Origin: Halichondria panicea
Taxonomy: Eukaryota > Porifera > Demospongiae > Suberitida > Halichondriidae
Assembly (NCBI RefSeq): GCF_963675165.1
Contig: NC_087391.1
Coordinates: 1 to 64,000, forward strand
DNA length: 64,000 bases
Reading direction: 5' to 3'
This document shows, piece after piece, positions 1 to 11,612 of this stretch. The position numbers and the translations under genes are program-made. A model generated the notes under the pieces. It did no database searches and was not told the origin of the DNA. It saw only the letters and a list, made by a program, of their open reading frames with translations. Each line of letters opens with the position of its first letter. Within the stretch, counting starts at the first letter, position 1.

Positions 1-620
1 TCCAACCAGGACTCTAGGAGAGAGGGGCCATTAGACAATGCATAGCTAACACGCGCACACACTCCAACCAGGACTCTAGGAGAGAGGGGCCATTAGACAA
101 TGCATAGCTAACACGCGCACACACTCCAACCAGGACTCTAGGAGAGAGGGGCCATTAGACAATGCATAGCTAACACGCGCACACACTCCAACCAGGACTC
201 TAGGAGAGAGGGGCCATTAGACAATGCATAGCTAACACGCGCACACACTCCAACCAGGACTCTAGGAGAGAGGGGCCATTAGACAATGCATAGCTAACAC
301 GCGCACACACTCCAACCAGGACTCTAGGAGAGAGGGGCCATTAGACAATGCATAGCTAACACGCGCACACACTCCAACCAGGACTCTAGGAGAGAGGGGC
401 CATTAGACAATGCATAGCTAACACGCACACACATTCCAACCAGGACTCTAGGAGAGAGGGGCCATTAGACAATGCATAGCTAACACGCACACACACTCCA
501 ACCAGGACTCTAGGAGAGAGGGGCCATTAGACAATGCATAGCTAACACGCACACACACTCCAACCAGGACTCTAGGAGAGAGGGGCCATTAGACAATGCA
601 TAGCTAATACAAACCTTCTG
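1..620. repeat. 62-bp minisatellite, ten copies
   Basis: Ten head-to-tail copies of a 62-bp unit, nearly identical, ending at about 610. The first seven copies have a CGCGCACACAC tail and the last ones CGCACACACAC. Read on the minus strand, the direction of AP5M1 transcription, each unit contains a pyrimidine tract and AG (CCTCTCTCCTAG) followed by AGTCCTGGTTGGA. That looks like a 3' splice site plus the start of an exon. The repeat lies immediately downstream of the last AP5M1 exon visible here, so the array is probably multiplied from the next intron-exon junction, which lies outside the window. Confidence 0.95.
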
Positions 621-1329
621 TAGGTCACTAAGAGGCTTGACTTTAGCTGGAACTGGAGTCAGTCGATTGATTGCATTAGATGGACGCAGATCCAGGGGCG
701 TGCCAAATGGGGCACACACACTCAAAAAGCTCCTTAACTCAGTCAACTACAGGCCGGCCACACACGTACCAGAGTTAGTTAATTATGCAATGATTATGCT
801 TACGTCTAGAGGATCTGTGATCAGTTCTGCCATAGCCTCTAACATGCTCAGGGCACAAGGTACACTCTGCCTGCAGTAACCTCAATAAGACACGTGACTA
901 AAGGTACAACACACTCACTGGTCCACTCCGAGGGCTGCTAATAGATGGTCTGATGAATGGATGACAACCAGTGGCCCCAACTTGCCCTCTCCAAGCCAGT
1001 ACACAGGAGATGAGTGGGAGCCCACACAACTGTCTCTAGTCTCACTGAACTAACACACACACACAATGAGAGACAGAGAATACACTCACTTACTGTTGCA
1101 TGTTGTTGAGTGGCGACTGAGAGGAGGGAGATTATCAATTCATTATCAGCTGGTAGTGAAGTGTACTGAGAAGACTGAAGCTGTGCTCGCCGCTCTACTG
1201 TAGGATAGCGTCTGTACAGTAGAACACTGAGTACATGCAGAGCTAGGGGGTACCATACCTTGCAAATAGACACCGTGGGGGAGACTCCTCTGTCCCTACA
1301 GTAACAACCCAAACACCACGCACACTCAT
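615..1329 (-). CDS. AP5M1: AP-5 complex subunit mu-1, N-terminal part
   Basis: Partial gene; 173 codons in five exons (1259-1329, 1094-1211, 919-1049, 804-870, 615-746), all with GT-AG introns and running off the left edge. The product is the medium subunit of AP-5, the adaptor complex of late endosomes that works with SPG11/SPG15. The visible part is the longin-like N-terminal region. Family landmarks are RRYPTVERRA near residue 24, ETRDSC near 65 and a CAPFGTPLD segment near 140, each matching my recollection of vertebrate AP5M1. The start at 1329 was chosen because it gives a short N-terminus ending in the conserved RRYPTVE block in frame. It is head-to-head with COA8, with 97 bp between the start codons, so the two probably share a promoter. 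The C-terminal mu-homology domain is outside the window. Confidence 0.85.
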
Positions 1330-1426
1330 CTTCAATAACAATAATGATTCTAATTAACTGCCATTTATTCGGTTCAAAGGTCACGATTCTACGTAATGCA
1401 CATTTAAATAGGGGTTAAAGGTCACT

Positions 1427-2056
1427 ATGCTACTAACAAGAAGTCTTCTGAGAAGGGTACTGTACTGTCGACACAAACACACTCTGGTAGGTCCTTCAGA
1501 TCCTCTATCTAACATCAGACCTGTCCAACACCTCCAGCCGTCCTCTCAAGCTGTAAGCACCTGTACATGTGTGTATGCAACCTGTACGTTACCATAGATA
1601 CTATCTATGACGTTACCTGTGTGTGTGTGCAACCATTATTTATCATTCACAGGAGCTGAGGGTACAGGAACTGGAGAATAAGGTGTGGCAGTACAACCAT
1701 GAGTTCTGGTCTAGACACAACCGTCAATTTCAAGAGGGGAAAGATGTGTTTGCCCAGAGTCGGCTTGTTGATACAGGTACGACCCTCTCCCCTTTTATAC
1801 CATACACTAGTGACATCTCATACTACAGGTGGTGAGGGGAGGCTGAGTGTGAGGGAGCTGTCAGAGTTCTATAAGAGGTTCTTAGATGACAAGTATCCAG
1901 AGCATCTCAGCTACACCAAGTAAGCCCCCTTATTAATTGTGCTATTATTAGTGTGTCACTGGCAGGGGGTGGCTGAAACTACAGAGCAAGTTAACTTGGA
2001 ACATTCTGAAACTAAACGTTCAACAGATGTTCACAACAAACAATAACAAAACATAG
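1427..2056 (+). CDS. COA8: Cytochrome c oxidase assembly factor 8
   Basis: Four exons (1427-1552, 1653-1776, 1829-1919, 1966-2056) give 143 aa; the last two introns are only 52 and 46 nt. COA8 (APOPT1) is a mitochondrial matrix protein needed for complex IV assembly and protection from oxidative stress. The N-terminus is basic with no acid residues for about 20 residues (MLLTRSLLRRVLYCRHKHTL), fitting a mitochondrial targeting peptide. Next come a VGPSDPLSNIRPV motif typical of the family, a helical region with EFWSRHNRQF, then LSEFYKRFLDD and a C-terminal WLKLQSKLTWNIL helix aligning with the human W-x-K-x-N-F segment. An ORF stop right after exon 3 is only intron read-through; splicing over the 46-nt intron restores the conserved C-terminus. 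Slightly shorter than human COA8. Confidence 0.88.
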
Positions 2057-2192
2057 TTACAGTTTATATCATGTCATGTGTGTAATTGTATTAAAAGATT
2101 GATACTAAAAACAATAATCATTAAGAACAATGAAGTTATCCTTATTCTAGGTACACACTGATAAATAATTATACAGTTTCTGTTGGCAATGT

Positions 2193-2951
2193 TCAGAGTT
2201 GCCTACGAATGCGTGAGTTGGCTTGGTCCAAATGAGAAACATTGACATCAGCTTTCTTGTTGACTCTGTCCAACTGCTTGTTCTGCCGGTCCAACTCTCC
2301 TCCCATTTCCTCAGCAATGCCCTTGAGGTTGCCCAGAATATCACCAACAGCCCTGCACAAACACAATAATTATCACAAAAGGCTTGGGGGACTCAGTACA
2401 AGTGTAGGTAATAATCACACAATGAACGTTTCCTTACTGAAGGTTGTCCTCCATTTCGTCCTCGCGCTCGTCCCCAGTCACTCTCTTAACATAAGGTCCG
2501 GAGGGATCATCACGACTAGCCCCTCCCCCACTCCTACGAGGCTGATCCTGAACCACATTGTCCATCTCAGCTTTCTTTCCGTACACTTTCTTGTACTGAC
2601 GATTCTTCGACATGTCACGAGGTACACAGCAACGATGGAAACAACAGCAACAAGTCTCAAGTTTAGTGAGGTTACGATCAGTCTGCTTGAGGTCAACATC
2701 AATCTCATCCAACCTGTTCTCAACATTGTCCAACTGCTCCCCTTGCTCGTTGAGGGTGATCAAAGTATCGACGCCCATCCTATTAGTCTCCTCAGCTACC
2801 TGTCTAATACGCTTGGTAGCATCGAGACTCTCGTTAGTGACATGATCAATCCTTTGTTCAACACGGTAGCGCTCATCCTCATCCTACAATAAAGAGATGG
2901 ATAGTGAACACTCCAACACCGCACTACAGCGGAATAACAACTTACGGCCAT
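2193..2951 (-). CDS. SNAP25: SNAP-25/SNAP-23-type Qbc SNARE
   Basis: Three exons (2946-2951, 2438-2883, 2193-2352) give 203 aa, close to human SNAP-25 (206). The protein supplies two SNARE helices to plasma-membrane fusion complexes. The first SNARE motif contains NEQGEQLDN, the second contains DRQNKQLDRVNKKAD; the central glutamines of both zero layers are present. Between them lies a cysteine cluster (CCCCFHRCC) expected to be palmitoylated for membrane attachment, as in SNAP-25. Exon 1 encodes only Met-Ala before the intron. The DEREDEMEDNL block before the second SNARE helix is nearly invariant in animals. It is head-to-head with PSMA6, with 343 bp between the start codons. Confidence 0.93.
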
Positions 2952-4830
<1,879 letters not shown>

Positions 4831-4865
4831 GCAACAACATTACTATAATACAATGATTATATTGT

Positions 4866-5205
4866 TTATGTTCTTTGCCTCTTGTTGTCTGTATTATCGA
4901 TGTCGCTGTCAAAGCTCTCAATATCTGCAGTGAAATATCTGCAGTGAAATAACATAAATTATTGTCAGTTCTTACTGTGCATGTATGTTACCTTGGGCCA
5001 TGTGACCACGCCCACTTGACACGCCCATCGCTTTCTCTTTATCTACAAGTTCACTGAGTGCACAATTAATGACATCCTGAAAGTTCACCAGCTCTTGGCT
5101 GAGGACTGAAAGATGGCTGCCCTCCTTTGTTCCTATCTCCACTGTCTTGTTAATGTCCACAGGGTCACGTCCACCATAAATCCTGCATTGCAGCTGAGCA
5201 GCCAT
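4866..5205 (-). CDS. GON7: GON7-like KEOPS complex subunit
   Basis: Two exons (4992-5205 and 4866-4924) give 90 aa. GON7 is the small, largely disordered fifth subunit of the KEOPS complex, which makes the t6A modification of ANN-decoding tRNAs in the cytosol. The sequence shows a short N-terminal part, a hydrophobic-heptad helix around SVLSQELVNFQDVINCALSE, a linker, and a short acidic tail with DSDIDNTDNKRQRT. That arrangement resembles human GON7 (helix, acidic stretch with an IDNR-like motif and a basic end; about 100 aa). The similarity is short and the family evolves fast, so the call is tentative. The acceptor region before exon 2 is a direct duplication (ATATCTGCAGTGAA twice); only the exon-proximal AG keeps the frame. 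Head-to-head with the SNX gene, 174 bp apart. Confidence 0.55.
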
Positions 5206-5379
5206 TTTGTAATGACCAGAATGATGTCACATTCGCGTCCTGGATTCGAGGTTATTACACCTGAAAAAGGGGCTGGTGCACATGACACAGTGACCTTTGA
5301 CCCCGAAAATAAGCTTTGTTTGTCCTCTACAGCTAGCTAGTCGGCCTACCTCTCTATTTAACTTGTTGCTGGTTTCACA

Positions 5380-8300
5380 ATGATGGTGAGTGGTGGCTGA
5401 TACATGGATCATAGCTATGCAATACAAGTTGCTAGTAGACAACCTTCCCTCACAGGATAGTGAGGACTTGAATGCCCCAGACTTGGGGGAGGAGGTGGCT
5501 GCAAAGGAACGATCAGCTACAGTGGACTTGGAGACTGACACCTCTCTCCTTGTAGACATCTCTGATGCACTCAGTGAACAAGAGAAGGTCAAGTTCACCG
5601 TGCACACTAAGGTACGATAGGAAGGGGTGTGACTCTGCATGTGGGGGTGTGGCTTGTGTGACTCTGTGTGTATGTGTGTGTAGACAACTCTCAAAGTGTT
5701 CAAGAAGACAGACTTCACGACTGTGAGGGACCATGCTGAGTTCTTGTGGCTTCATGATCGCTTTGTAGAGGATGAAGAGTACGCTGGAATCATTGTGAGT
5801 ATACACACCGGGATAGACCACACCCCTTAACCACGCCCCATCAACTCACACAGATCCCACCAGCTCCTCCGAAACCAGATTTTGATGAGCCTCGACACAA
5901 ACTGGCCAAGCTTAGAGAAGGTTCAGATTTCATTTGTGTAATAAAATACATGATTGTACATTGTAGCGTTAAAATAGAGCATTCTTGAACGGCCATAACT
6001 TTAGTTCCGTTGGTCCAATAACGTTTATTTTCTGAAAGCTTAGAAATCATTTTGGATTGAAACACATCATTTGAAAAGTATTTTTCCAAGCATTCAGAAA
6101 ATCCAAAAATTTTTGACTTTGGATCCACAGAATTCAAGTTATGGCAGCTGAAAGATATTGATTTTAAACGGAGGGGGTGGGGGTGTAGTTGAACATCTTT
6201 CAACAGCCATAACTTGAGTACAGTTGATCCAATGTTAAAAATGTCATGATGAGAAAAATACCTTTCAAATGGTGTGTTTCAATCCAAAATTTCGTCCGGG
6301 CCGTAATTTGTCATTTTTCTGCCTCGGACCATGGGCAAAAATATTTGCCGATTTGGCCGTACCATGGATTATAGCCCATGGTCCGAGGCCAAAAAATGAC
6401 AAATTACGGCTTGCTGATTTGGCCGTACCATGGGCTATAATCCATGGTACGGCCAAATCAGCAAATATTTTTATCTCTCAAATATGAACTTTGATGACAC
6501 CATTTGAAAGGTATTTTTCCAAGCATTCAGAAAATCCAAAAATTTTTGACTTTGGATCCACAGAATTCAAGTTATGGCAGCTGAAAGATATTGATTAAAC
6601 GGAGGGGGTGGGGGGTGTAGTTGAACATCTTTCAACAGCCATAACTTGAGTACAGTTGATCCAATGTAAAAAATGTCATGATTTTCTAAAAGCTCAGAAA
6701 AATACCTTTCAAATGATGTGTTTCAATCCAAAATTTCGTCCGGGCCGTAATTTGTCATTTTTTGGCCTCGGACCATGGGCTATAATCCATGGTACGGCCA
6801 AATCGGCAAATATTTTTATCTCTCAAATATGAACTTTGATGACACCATTTGAAAGATATTTTTCCAAGCATTCAGAAAATCCAAAAATTTTTGACTTTGG
6901 ATCTACAGAATTCAAGTTATAGCAGCTGAAAGATATTGATTAAACGGAGGGGGTGGGGGTGTAGTTGAACATCTTTCAACAGCCATAACTTCAGTACAGT
7001 TGATCCAATGTCAAAAATTTCACGGCCTATCTCTCAAATATAAACTTTGATGACACAGATATTTTTCAACAACATTTTGATGTGCTAAAAAAAGAGACAA
7101 AATACTATTGTTAGGGTTAGGGTTAGGGGTGGTCTTTCCCAGAAATGAATTATGGCCTGTTCCAAATATTTATGATTTAAGCATACAATCGTTGAATTTG
7201 GACCACCAGAACTCTTGTTACAGAGCCGATTCTAGTAATTTCCAAATGAAGAGGCCTCTAATTATACATGTATTATTAATACCTTCAGGCGAGGAAACCA
7301 TGACCAAGGAAGAGTACACCAAGATGAAGCAAGAACTTGAAGCGTAAGTATGCATGCATGTACAGTGTATTCCCACTGTCACTGTCTGTACAGGGAGTAC
7401 CTGGCTACCTTCAAGAAGACAGTTGCCATGCATGAAGTGTTTCTTCAGAGGCTGGCAGCTCACCCTGTGTTGAGGACTGACCGCAACTACCAGGTCTTCC
7501 TCGAGTTTGATGGAGATGTAGGTCCATGCAAATAGTGGAGGATGTAGTTGAATATACTTCCTTCCCTCCAGCTGAGTGTACGCAGCAAGAACACTAAAGA
7601 GAAGCTAGGTTCCCTGTTCAAAGGATTCTCCAAGAGCATTGATGAATCTTTGGTGCTCAAGAGCTACAAAGATGTGGACTCGTGGTTCGAAGCAGAGAAG
7701 AAGTTCCTTGATGAATACCATGCCAAGTAAGCACTCAGCTCAATGTTGGTATAGGTATGTATCCTTACTTGCATGCATAGCTGTTTTATAATTAGCTATC
7801 TAAACATTAATAATTATGTCCAATAGCTACACAAGATGTATGTGATACGTTTTACAGATAATACATCCATTGTTGTGTACTCAGTGCCACCAATTGTTCT
7901 GCAGAGTACGTGATGCCACTAAGGCAGGGGACAAAGTTACCAAGGCCCACAAGAGACTAGCTGACTCATACATTGGAGTGTCTGCTTATGTTAGCCTCCT
8001 GTCAGTGGGCAAGGATGACCCTCTAGCTGGGTATGTCTCAATAGCCCCCTTCATTAGTCTCTGTGATTGTGTACCTTCCTCAGATTGTATCGCAAGACTG
8101 GTGACAGCTATGAGAAGATTAGAGTGAGTTTATATGTACACTAGCTGTACTTGACATTGCCTCTGTGTGTAGAAACTTGAGGGGCGCGTCACATCTGATG
8201 AGGACTTGAAACTCTCTGATCTCCTTCGCTACTATGAGCGTGACTCTCAAGCTTGCCTCGTAAGGTCATGTGATATTCTCTGGTCCTCCCTCATGTCATG

Positions 8301-8912
8301 TGATGCAGGACTTGCTGTATCGACGAATGAGGAGCCTGGCCAACTACGAGGCTGCCAATAAGAAACTAGAGACAGCTAAAGTCAAGAACAAAGGAGTAAG
8401 TGAGGCAGAGACTAGCCAGCAGACATGCAGCACCAAGTTTGAGAAGCTGTCAGACACTGGAAAGCAAGGTACCTCTATTCAAAACCCTTAGGCGTTATCT
8501 TTTACTCATAGCAGCCTCTAGAATCTGTGTATTGTATTGTCATGGGGAGCAGGGCACCTAGAGGGGACTAGTGGGCTATGTTGTGCAACCCTTTCCAGTC
8601 TGTCTTGGTTGATTGATTAATGTGTGTGTTTGCAGAGTTACTGTCTTTCAAGGAACGAAGAGTGGCAGCCTACAAGAAAAATCTGGTAATGTATTGTAAT
8701 TGAAATGCTGATGTATACGCTCATAATTATGTGATACAGGTGGAGCTGTCTGAGCTACAGATAAAACATGCTAAGGTACTTAACACACAGTATGGCATTG
8801 ATATTACCCCCCACACAGTATGGCATTGACATTACCCCCCCCCCCCCACACACACACACAGTCACAGGTGGCAGTACTGCGCTCAACACTGGCAGCTATA
8901 AAGGAACTCTAA
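5380..8912 (+). CDS. SNX6: Sorting nexin 5/6-type SNX-BAR protein
   Basis: Fourteen exons give 407 aa (human SNX6 406): 5380-5385, 5456-5611, 5684-5794, 5854-5920, 7289-7343, 7394-7517, 7572-7726, 7905-8030, 8084-8123, 8173-8259, 8309-8468, 8636-8685, 8740-8775, 8862-8912. SNX5/6 pair with SNX1/2 in the ESCPE-1/retromer SNX-BAR coat that recycles cargo from endosomes to the Golgi and plasma membrane. A PX domain follows a short N-terminus ([20 protein letters not shown], then [17 protein letters not shown]), and a BAR domain follows from about residue 180 ([47 protein letters not shown]). The C-terminus ends in IKEL without extension. Intron 4 (1.37 kb) is filled with the palindromic dispersed repeat and a telomere-like tract. 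Cannot be assigned to SNX5 versus SNX6; probably the pre-duplication ortholog. Confidence 0.95.
5945..7100. repeat. Palindromic dispersed repeat, several nested copies
   Basis: Intron 4 of the SNX gene holds three or more degenerate copies of an AT-rich unit of roughly 350-400 bp. Recurring blocks are CCATAACTTTAGTTCCGTTG, CAAATGATGTGTTTCAATCC, CCTCGGACCATGGGCTATAA, CCATGGTACGGCCAAATC, GGATCCACAGAATTCAAGTT and GGAGGGGGTGGGGGTGTAGT. The unit is roughly palindromic: its left start (CATAACTT...) is complementary to its right end (...AAGTTATG). Positions 6290-6480 contain an extra inverted duplication. The same family occurs at 31527-32215, 47989-48185, 57180-57560 and 60245-60545. Confidence 0.9.
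7110..7129. repeat. Interstitial telomere-like TTAGGG tract
   Basis: GTTAGGGTTAGGGTTAGGGG, three consecutive metazoan telomere hexamers, lies at the edge of the dispersed repeat cluster in SNX intron 4. Confidence 0.9.
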
Positions 8913-9379
8913 CGGGTTTTGTTTCTCACTAACTAATGTTAGCATCTTTGTGTATAATTATTATAGATCACTTTATTTTGGATTGTAGATCTTTGTAGCC
9001 GTTGTATCGAACGTTTTTTTGATTAATACGATTTTTGTCCCACGATTGAGTTTGATACCTGCAAGCATTTGCTCGGTGAAAAATACAAAAAAAAAATGTA
9101 GTAAGTGGCTGTGCGGCGGTGCCTGTAGCTATGGATCCTTAAGCCTACTCTCCTGAAGACCAATCTGGGTACTAAAAAATGTTCACAGCTAATGATGATG
9201 CCGTACATATTCTATTTCAGCAAACCATGTGCAAAATAGTAGCCCAGAGGAGGTCCGACAAGGTCAAAAGGTCACAACTAATGACAGATCTGGGTGCATA
9301 TTTGTACTTTGAACTGTGCGCCAAATAATAATATCTATTACAAGTTTAAGTCACCGTTGCTCTGACAACAACGATTGAA
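8913..9379. other. Gap between SNX and DPY30, nothing recognised
   Basis: The 467-bp gap holds the 3' end of the SNX gene and the promoter of DPY30. A 61-codon minus-strand open frame at 9023-9208 has no recognisable domain and lies in AT-rich DNA; I do not call it a gene. Confidence 0.5.
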
Positions 9380-9789
9380 ATGGAGACAGCTACTAGTGAT
9401 GAAAAGATGTCTAAAGAAGAGCCTGAGCAGCAGTCAGAGGATCAAGCAGAGGAGCCCATAAAGGGACTCCCTGACTCTGTCTTGGTGAGCTCTGTGCTAT
9501 TAAATGGTGCTATTATCTTGCTTTGTTAGAGGTTCATAGAGATGCAAGAAGCCCGAATGGAAGCGCCCATGCCCAAGGTGGAGATAGACTCCCTCAGTAC
9601 TCGATCCTACCTGGATCACACTGTGGTGCCTGTGATGATGGATGCCATGGCTGCAGTAGCACGTCAGAGGTAAGGTGTCTTATATACTAATACAGTCATG
9701 CAGTGTTCATTGCCTGCAGGCCCCCGGACCCCATCGAGTATGTGGCCATGTTCATACTCAAGAACAAAGACAAGTACAAGCAATATTAA
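9380..9789 (+). CDS. DPY30: DPY30, COMPASS/MLL complex subunit
   Basis: Three exons (9380-9484, 9530-9669, 9720-9789) give 104 aa (human DPY30 is 99). DPY30 is a nuclear dimer that docks on ASH2L and stimulates SET1/MLL H3K4 methyltransferases. The first 45 residues are acidic and low complexity. The Dpy-30 dimerisation motif is clear from about residue 55: SLSTRSYLDHTVVPVMMDAM, then AAVARQRPPDPIEYVAMFIL and LKNKDKY. Introns are 45-50 nt. The gene converges tail-to-tail with striatin, with 354 bp between the stop codons. Confidence 0.95.
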
Positions 9790-10143
9790 ATCATTCACAA
9801 ACTAATTAACTTGTTGTACTGTATTAGTATTAATATTGATGGTGGTAAATTCAATGTCAAAATGTGAATTTGCATGGTAAAGTACAACAAGTGTAAAAAG
9901 AAGGCGTGAGTAGATCGAGACAGTAATGACAACATTATAGCCACAGAACAAAACACTTACTATAGTAATACAATAAATAACATAATACTACTACACGGGA
10001 TAATTATTATACCGTGATATACAGCAAAACTCTAATAAATCACCACCCACTGACAGCAGCTATTTTTGAAGGTCTAGTTTTACAGTCATTGCATGGTGCA
10101 CTCAAACTATGTGATAAATTGAGCTACTCCTAAATTCAATTAT
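9790..10143. other. Convergent 3' gap between DPY30 and striatin
   Basis: AT-rich 354 bp between two tail-to-tail stop codons. It holds the two 3' untranslated regions; no gene, hairpin or repeat was recognised. Confidence 0.5.
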
Positions 10144-11566
10144 TCATTCAAACACTTTAGCGACTCCATCGGCACCGGCACTGGCAAAGAATGGTAGAGA
10201 CGGATGACATGCCACACTGTTGACTGATTCATCGTAATGTTTCCTGTGTGCAGGCACTACTTGCACACACGTCTTAGAGTCAACACTCCAGAACCTTAGA
10301 GAACCATCATGACCTAGTGTGTGTGTGAGGGGGGAGGCAGTAAAGATGAACATGACACCAAGTCTACATGAGTATACTCACCTCCTGAGAGGAGATAGAG
10401 GCCGTGGGGGTCAAAGGTGAGAGCAGCTACAGCATCAGGATGTGCAGTCATAGAGTGAGTCACCTTCCCAGTGTTCTTGTCGTAGAAGCGTATGTACTTG
10501 TCCTCGTGTGCAGTGGCCAGTACTGGGAGGGTGGGATGACACACTATACGGTTGATCTGAGTGCCAGGAGTGCCATCTGTGAGGGTGTGTGTGTGTGTGG
10601 GGGGGGGGGTGTGTGTGAGGGTTAGCTAGTGGTAATAATTATGTGAGGTATCGCCACTAAGGAGGCTAAAGTACACTGTACATGTATAGCAAACAATACA
10701 CACACAACACACACAATAAGTACACATGCTCACCATAAGTGCTAGAGCTGTCCAAGTTGAGCACTGATTGTCCTGTCTCCAAGTCAAAGACAATGGCTTT
10801 GGCCGCTGAGTAAGAGGCCACCATCTGATAAGAGTCAGTGGAGATGAAGTCCACAGAGGTGGGTATACCACATCCTGCAACACACAGACGGACACCATCA
10901 ATACAGTCTACTACTACAAAGGCTTGCATCCAACAGAATCATATGGAGAGCATCCACTATGTGGTACAGTGAACTGTCCCATGCACTTACTGTCTTCTAC
11001 TTGAAACAATTTAAGAAGTGGGTTTGTGTTGTGAGAGTTCCAGAGAATACAGCGACCATCAGCTGAACATGAGAGGAGGAGTCCAGTACTAGGTTGAACT
11101 CTGACCTCCCACACTGTATCAGTATGTCCGTGGAGGAGACCAGCGTGTAACAGAGGTTCTGGAGGAAGAGAGGATGACAACAACACTACACTGCAGTAAG
11201 CTCACCATAGGGGTCAAAGGGGTCAACCTCGTCTGACGGTAGTTTCCATGCTCTGATGCTCGTGTCCACGCCCCCACTATACACACAGCTCCCATCCTCA
11301 CTCACGCCCACACACATGACTGCCCCAGTGTGACCCCTAAATGTGTGGGTGGGTTCAAGGTCCACAATACGGTTGTTACGCATCGACTGAGTTGCTTTTT
11401 GCAGACTCCACACTTTAAGAGTTGCATCCTCAGAGGCTGTGATTAACATCTGCTCCGTGGGATGAAATACCAGCGAAGTAATGGCATCGAAATGACTGTG
11501 TGTGTGTGCAGTGTGTGTGTGTGTGTGTGGTGTGTGTGTGTGTGGTGTGTGGTGTGTGGTGTGTGG

Positions 11567-11612
<46 letters not shown>

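Noticed and set aside
1-620. Regular direct repeats resembling a CRISPR array
   Set aside because: The units are contiguous 62-bp copies without unique spacers, and the window is clearly eukaryotic; it is a minisatellite.
2147-2347. Alternative last exon for COA8 starting at about 2150
   Set aside because: The 46-nt intron to 1966 restores the conserved COA8 C-terminus, and 2193-2352 encodes the SNAP-25 C-terminal SNARE helix on the other strand.
6265-6487. Overlapping open frames on both strands with similar translations
   Set aside because: They are products of the palindromic dispersed repeat; both strands read alike because of the inverted symmetry.
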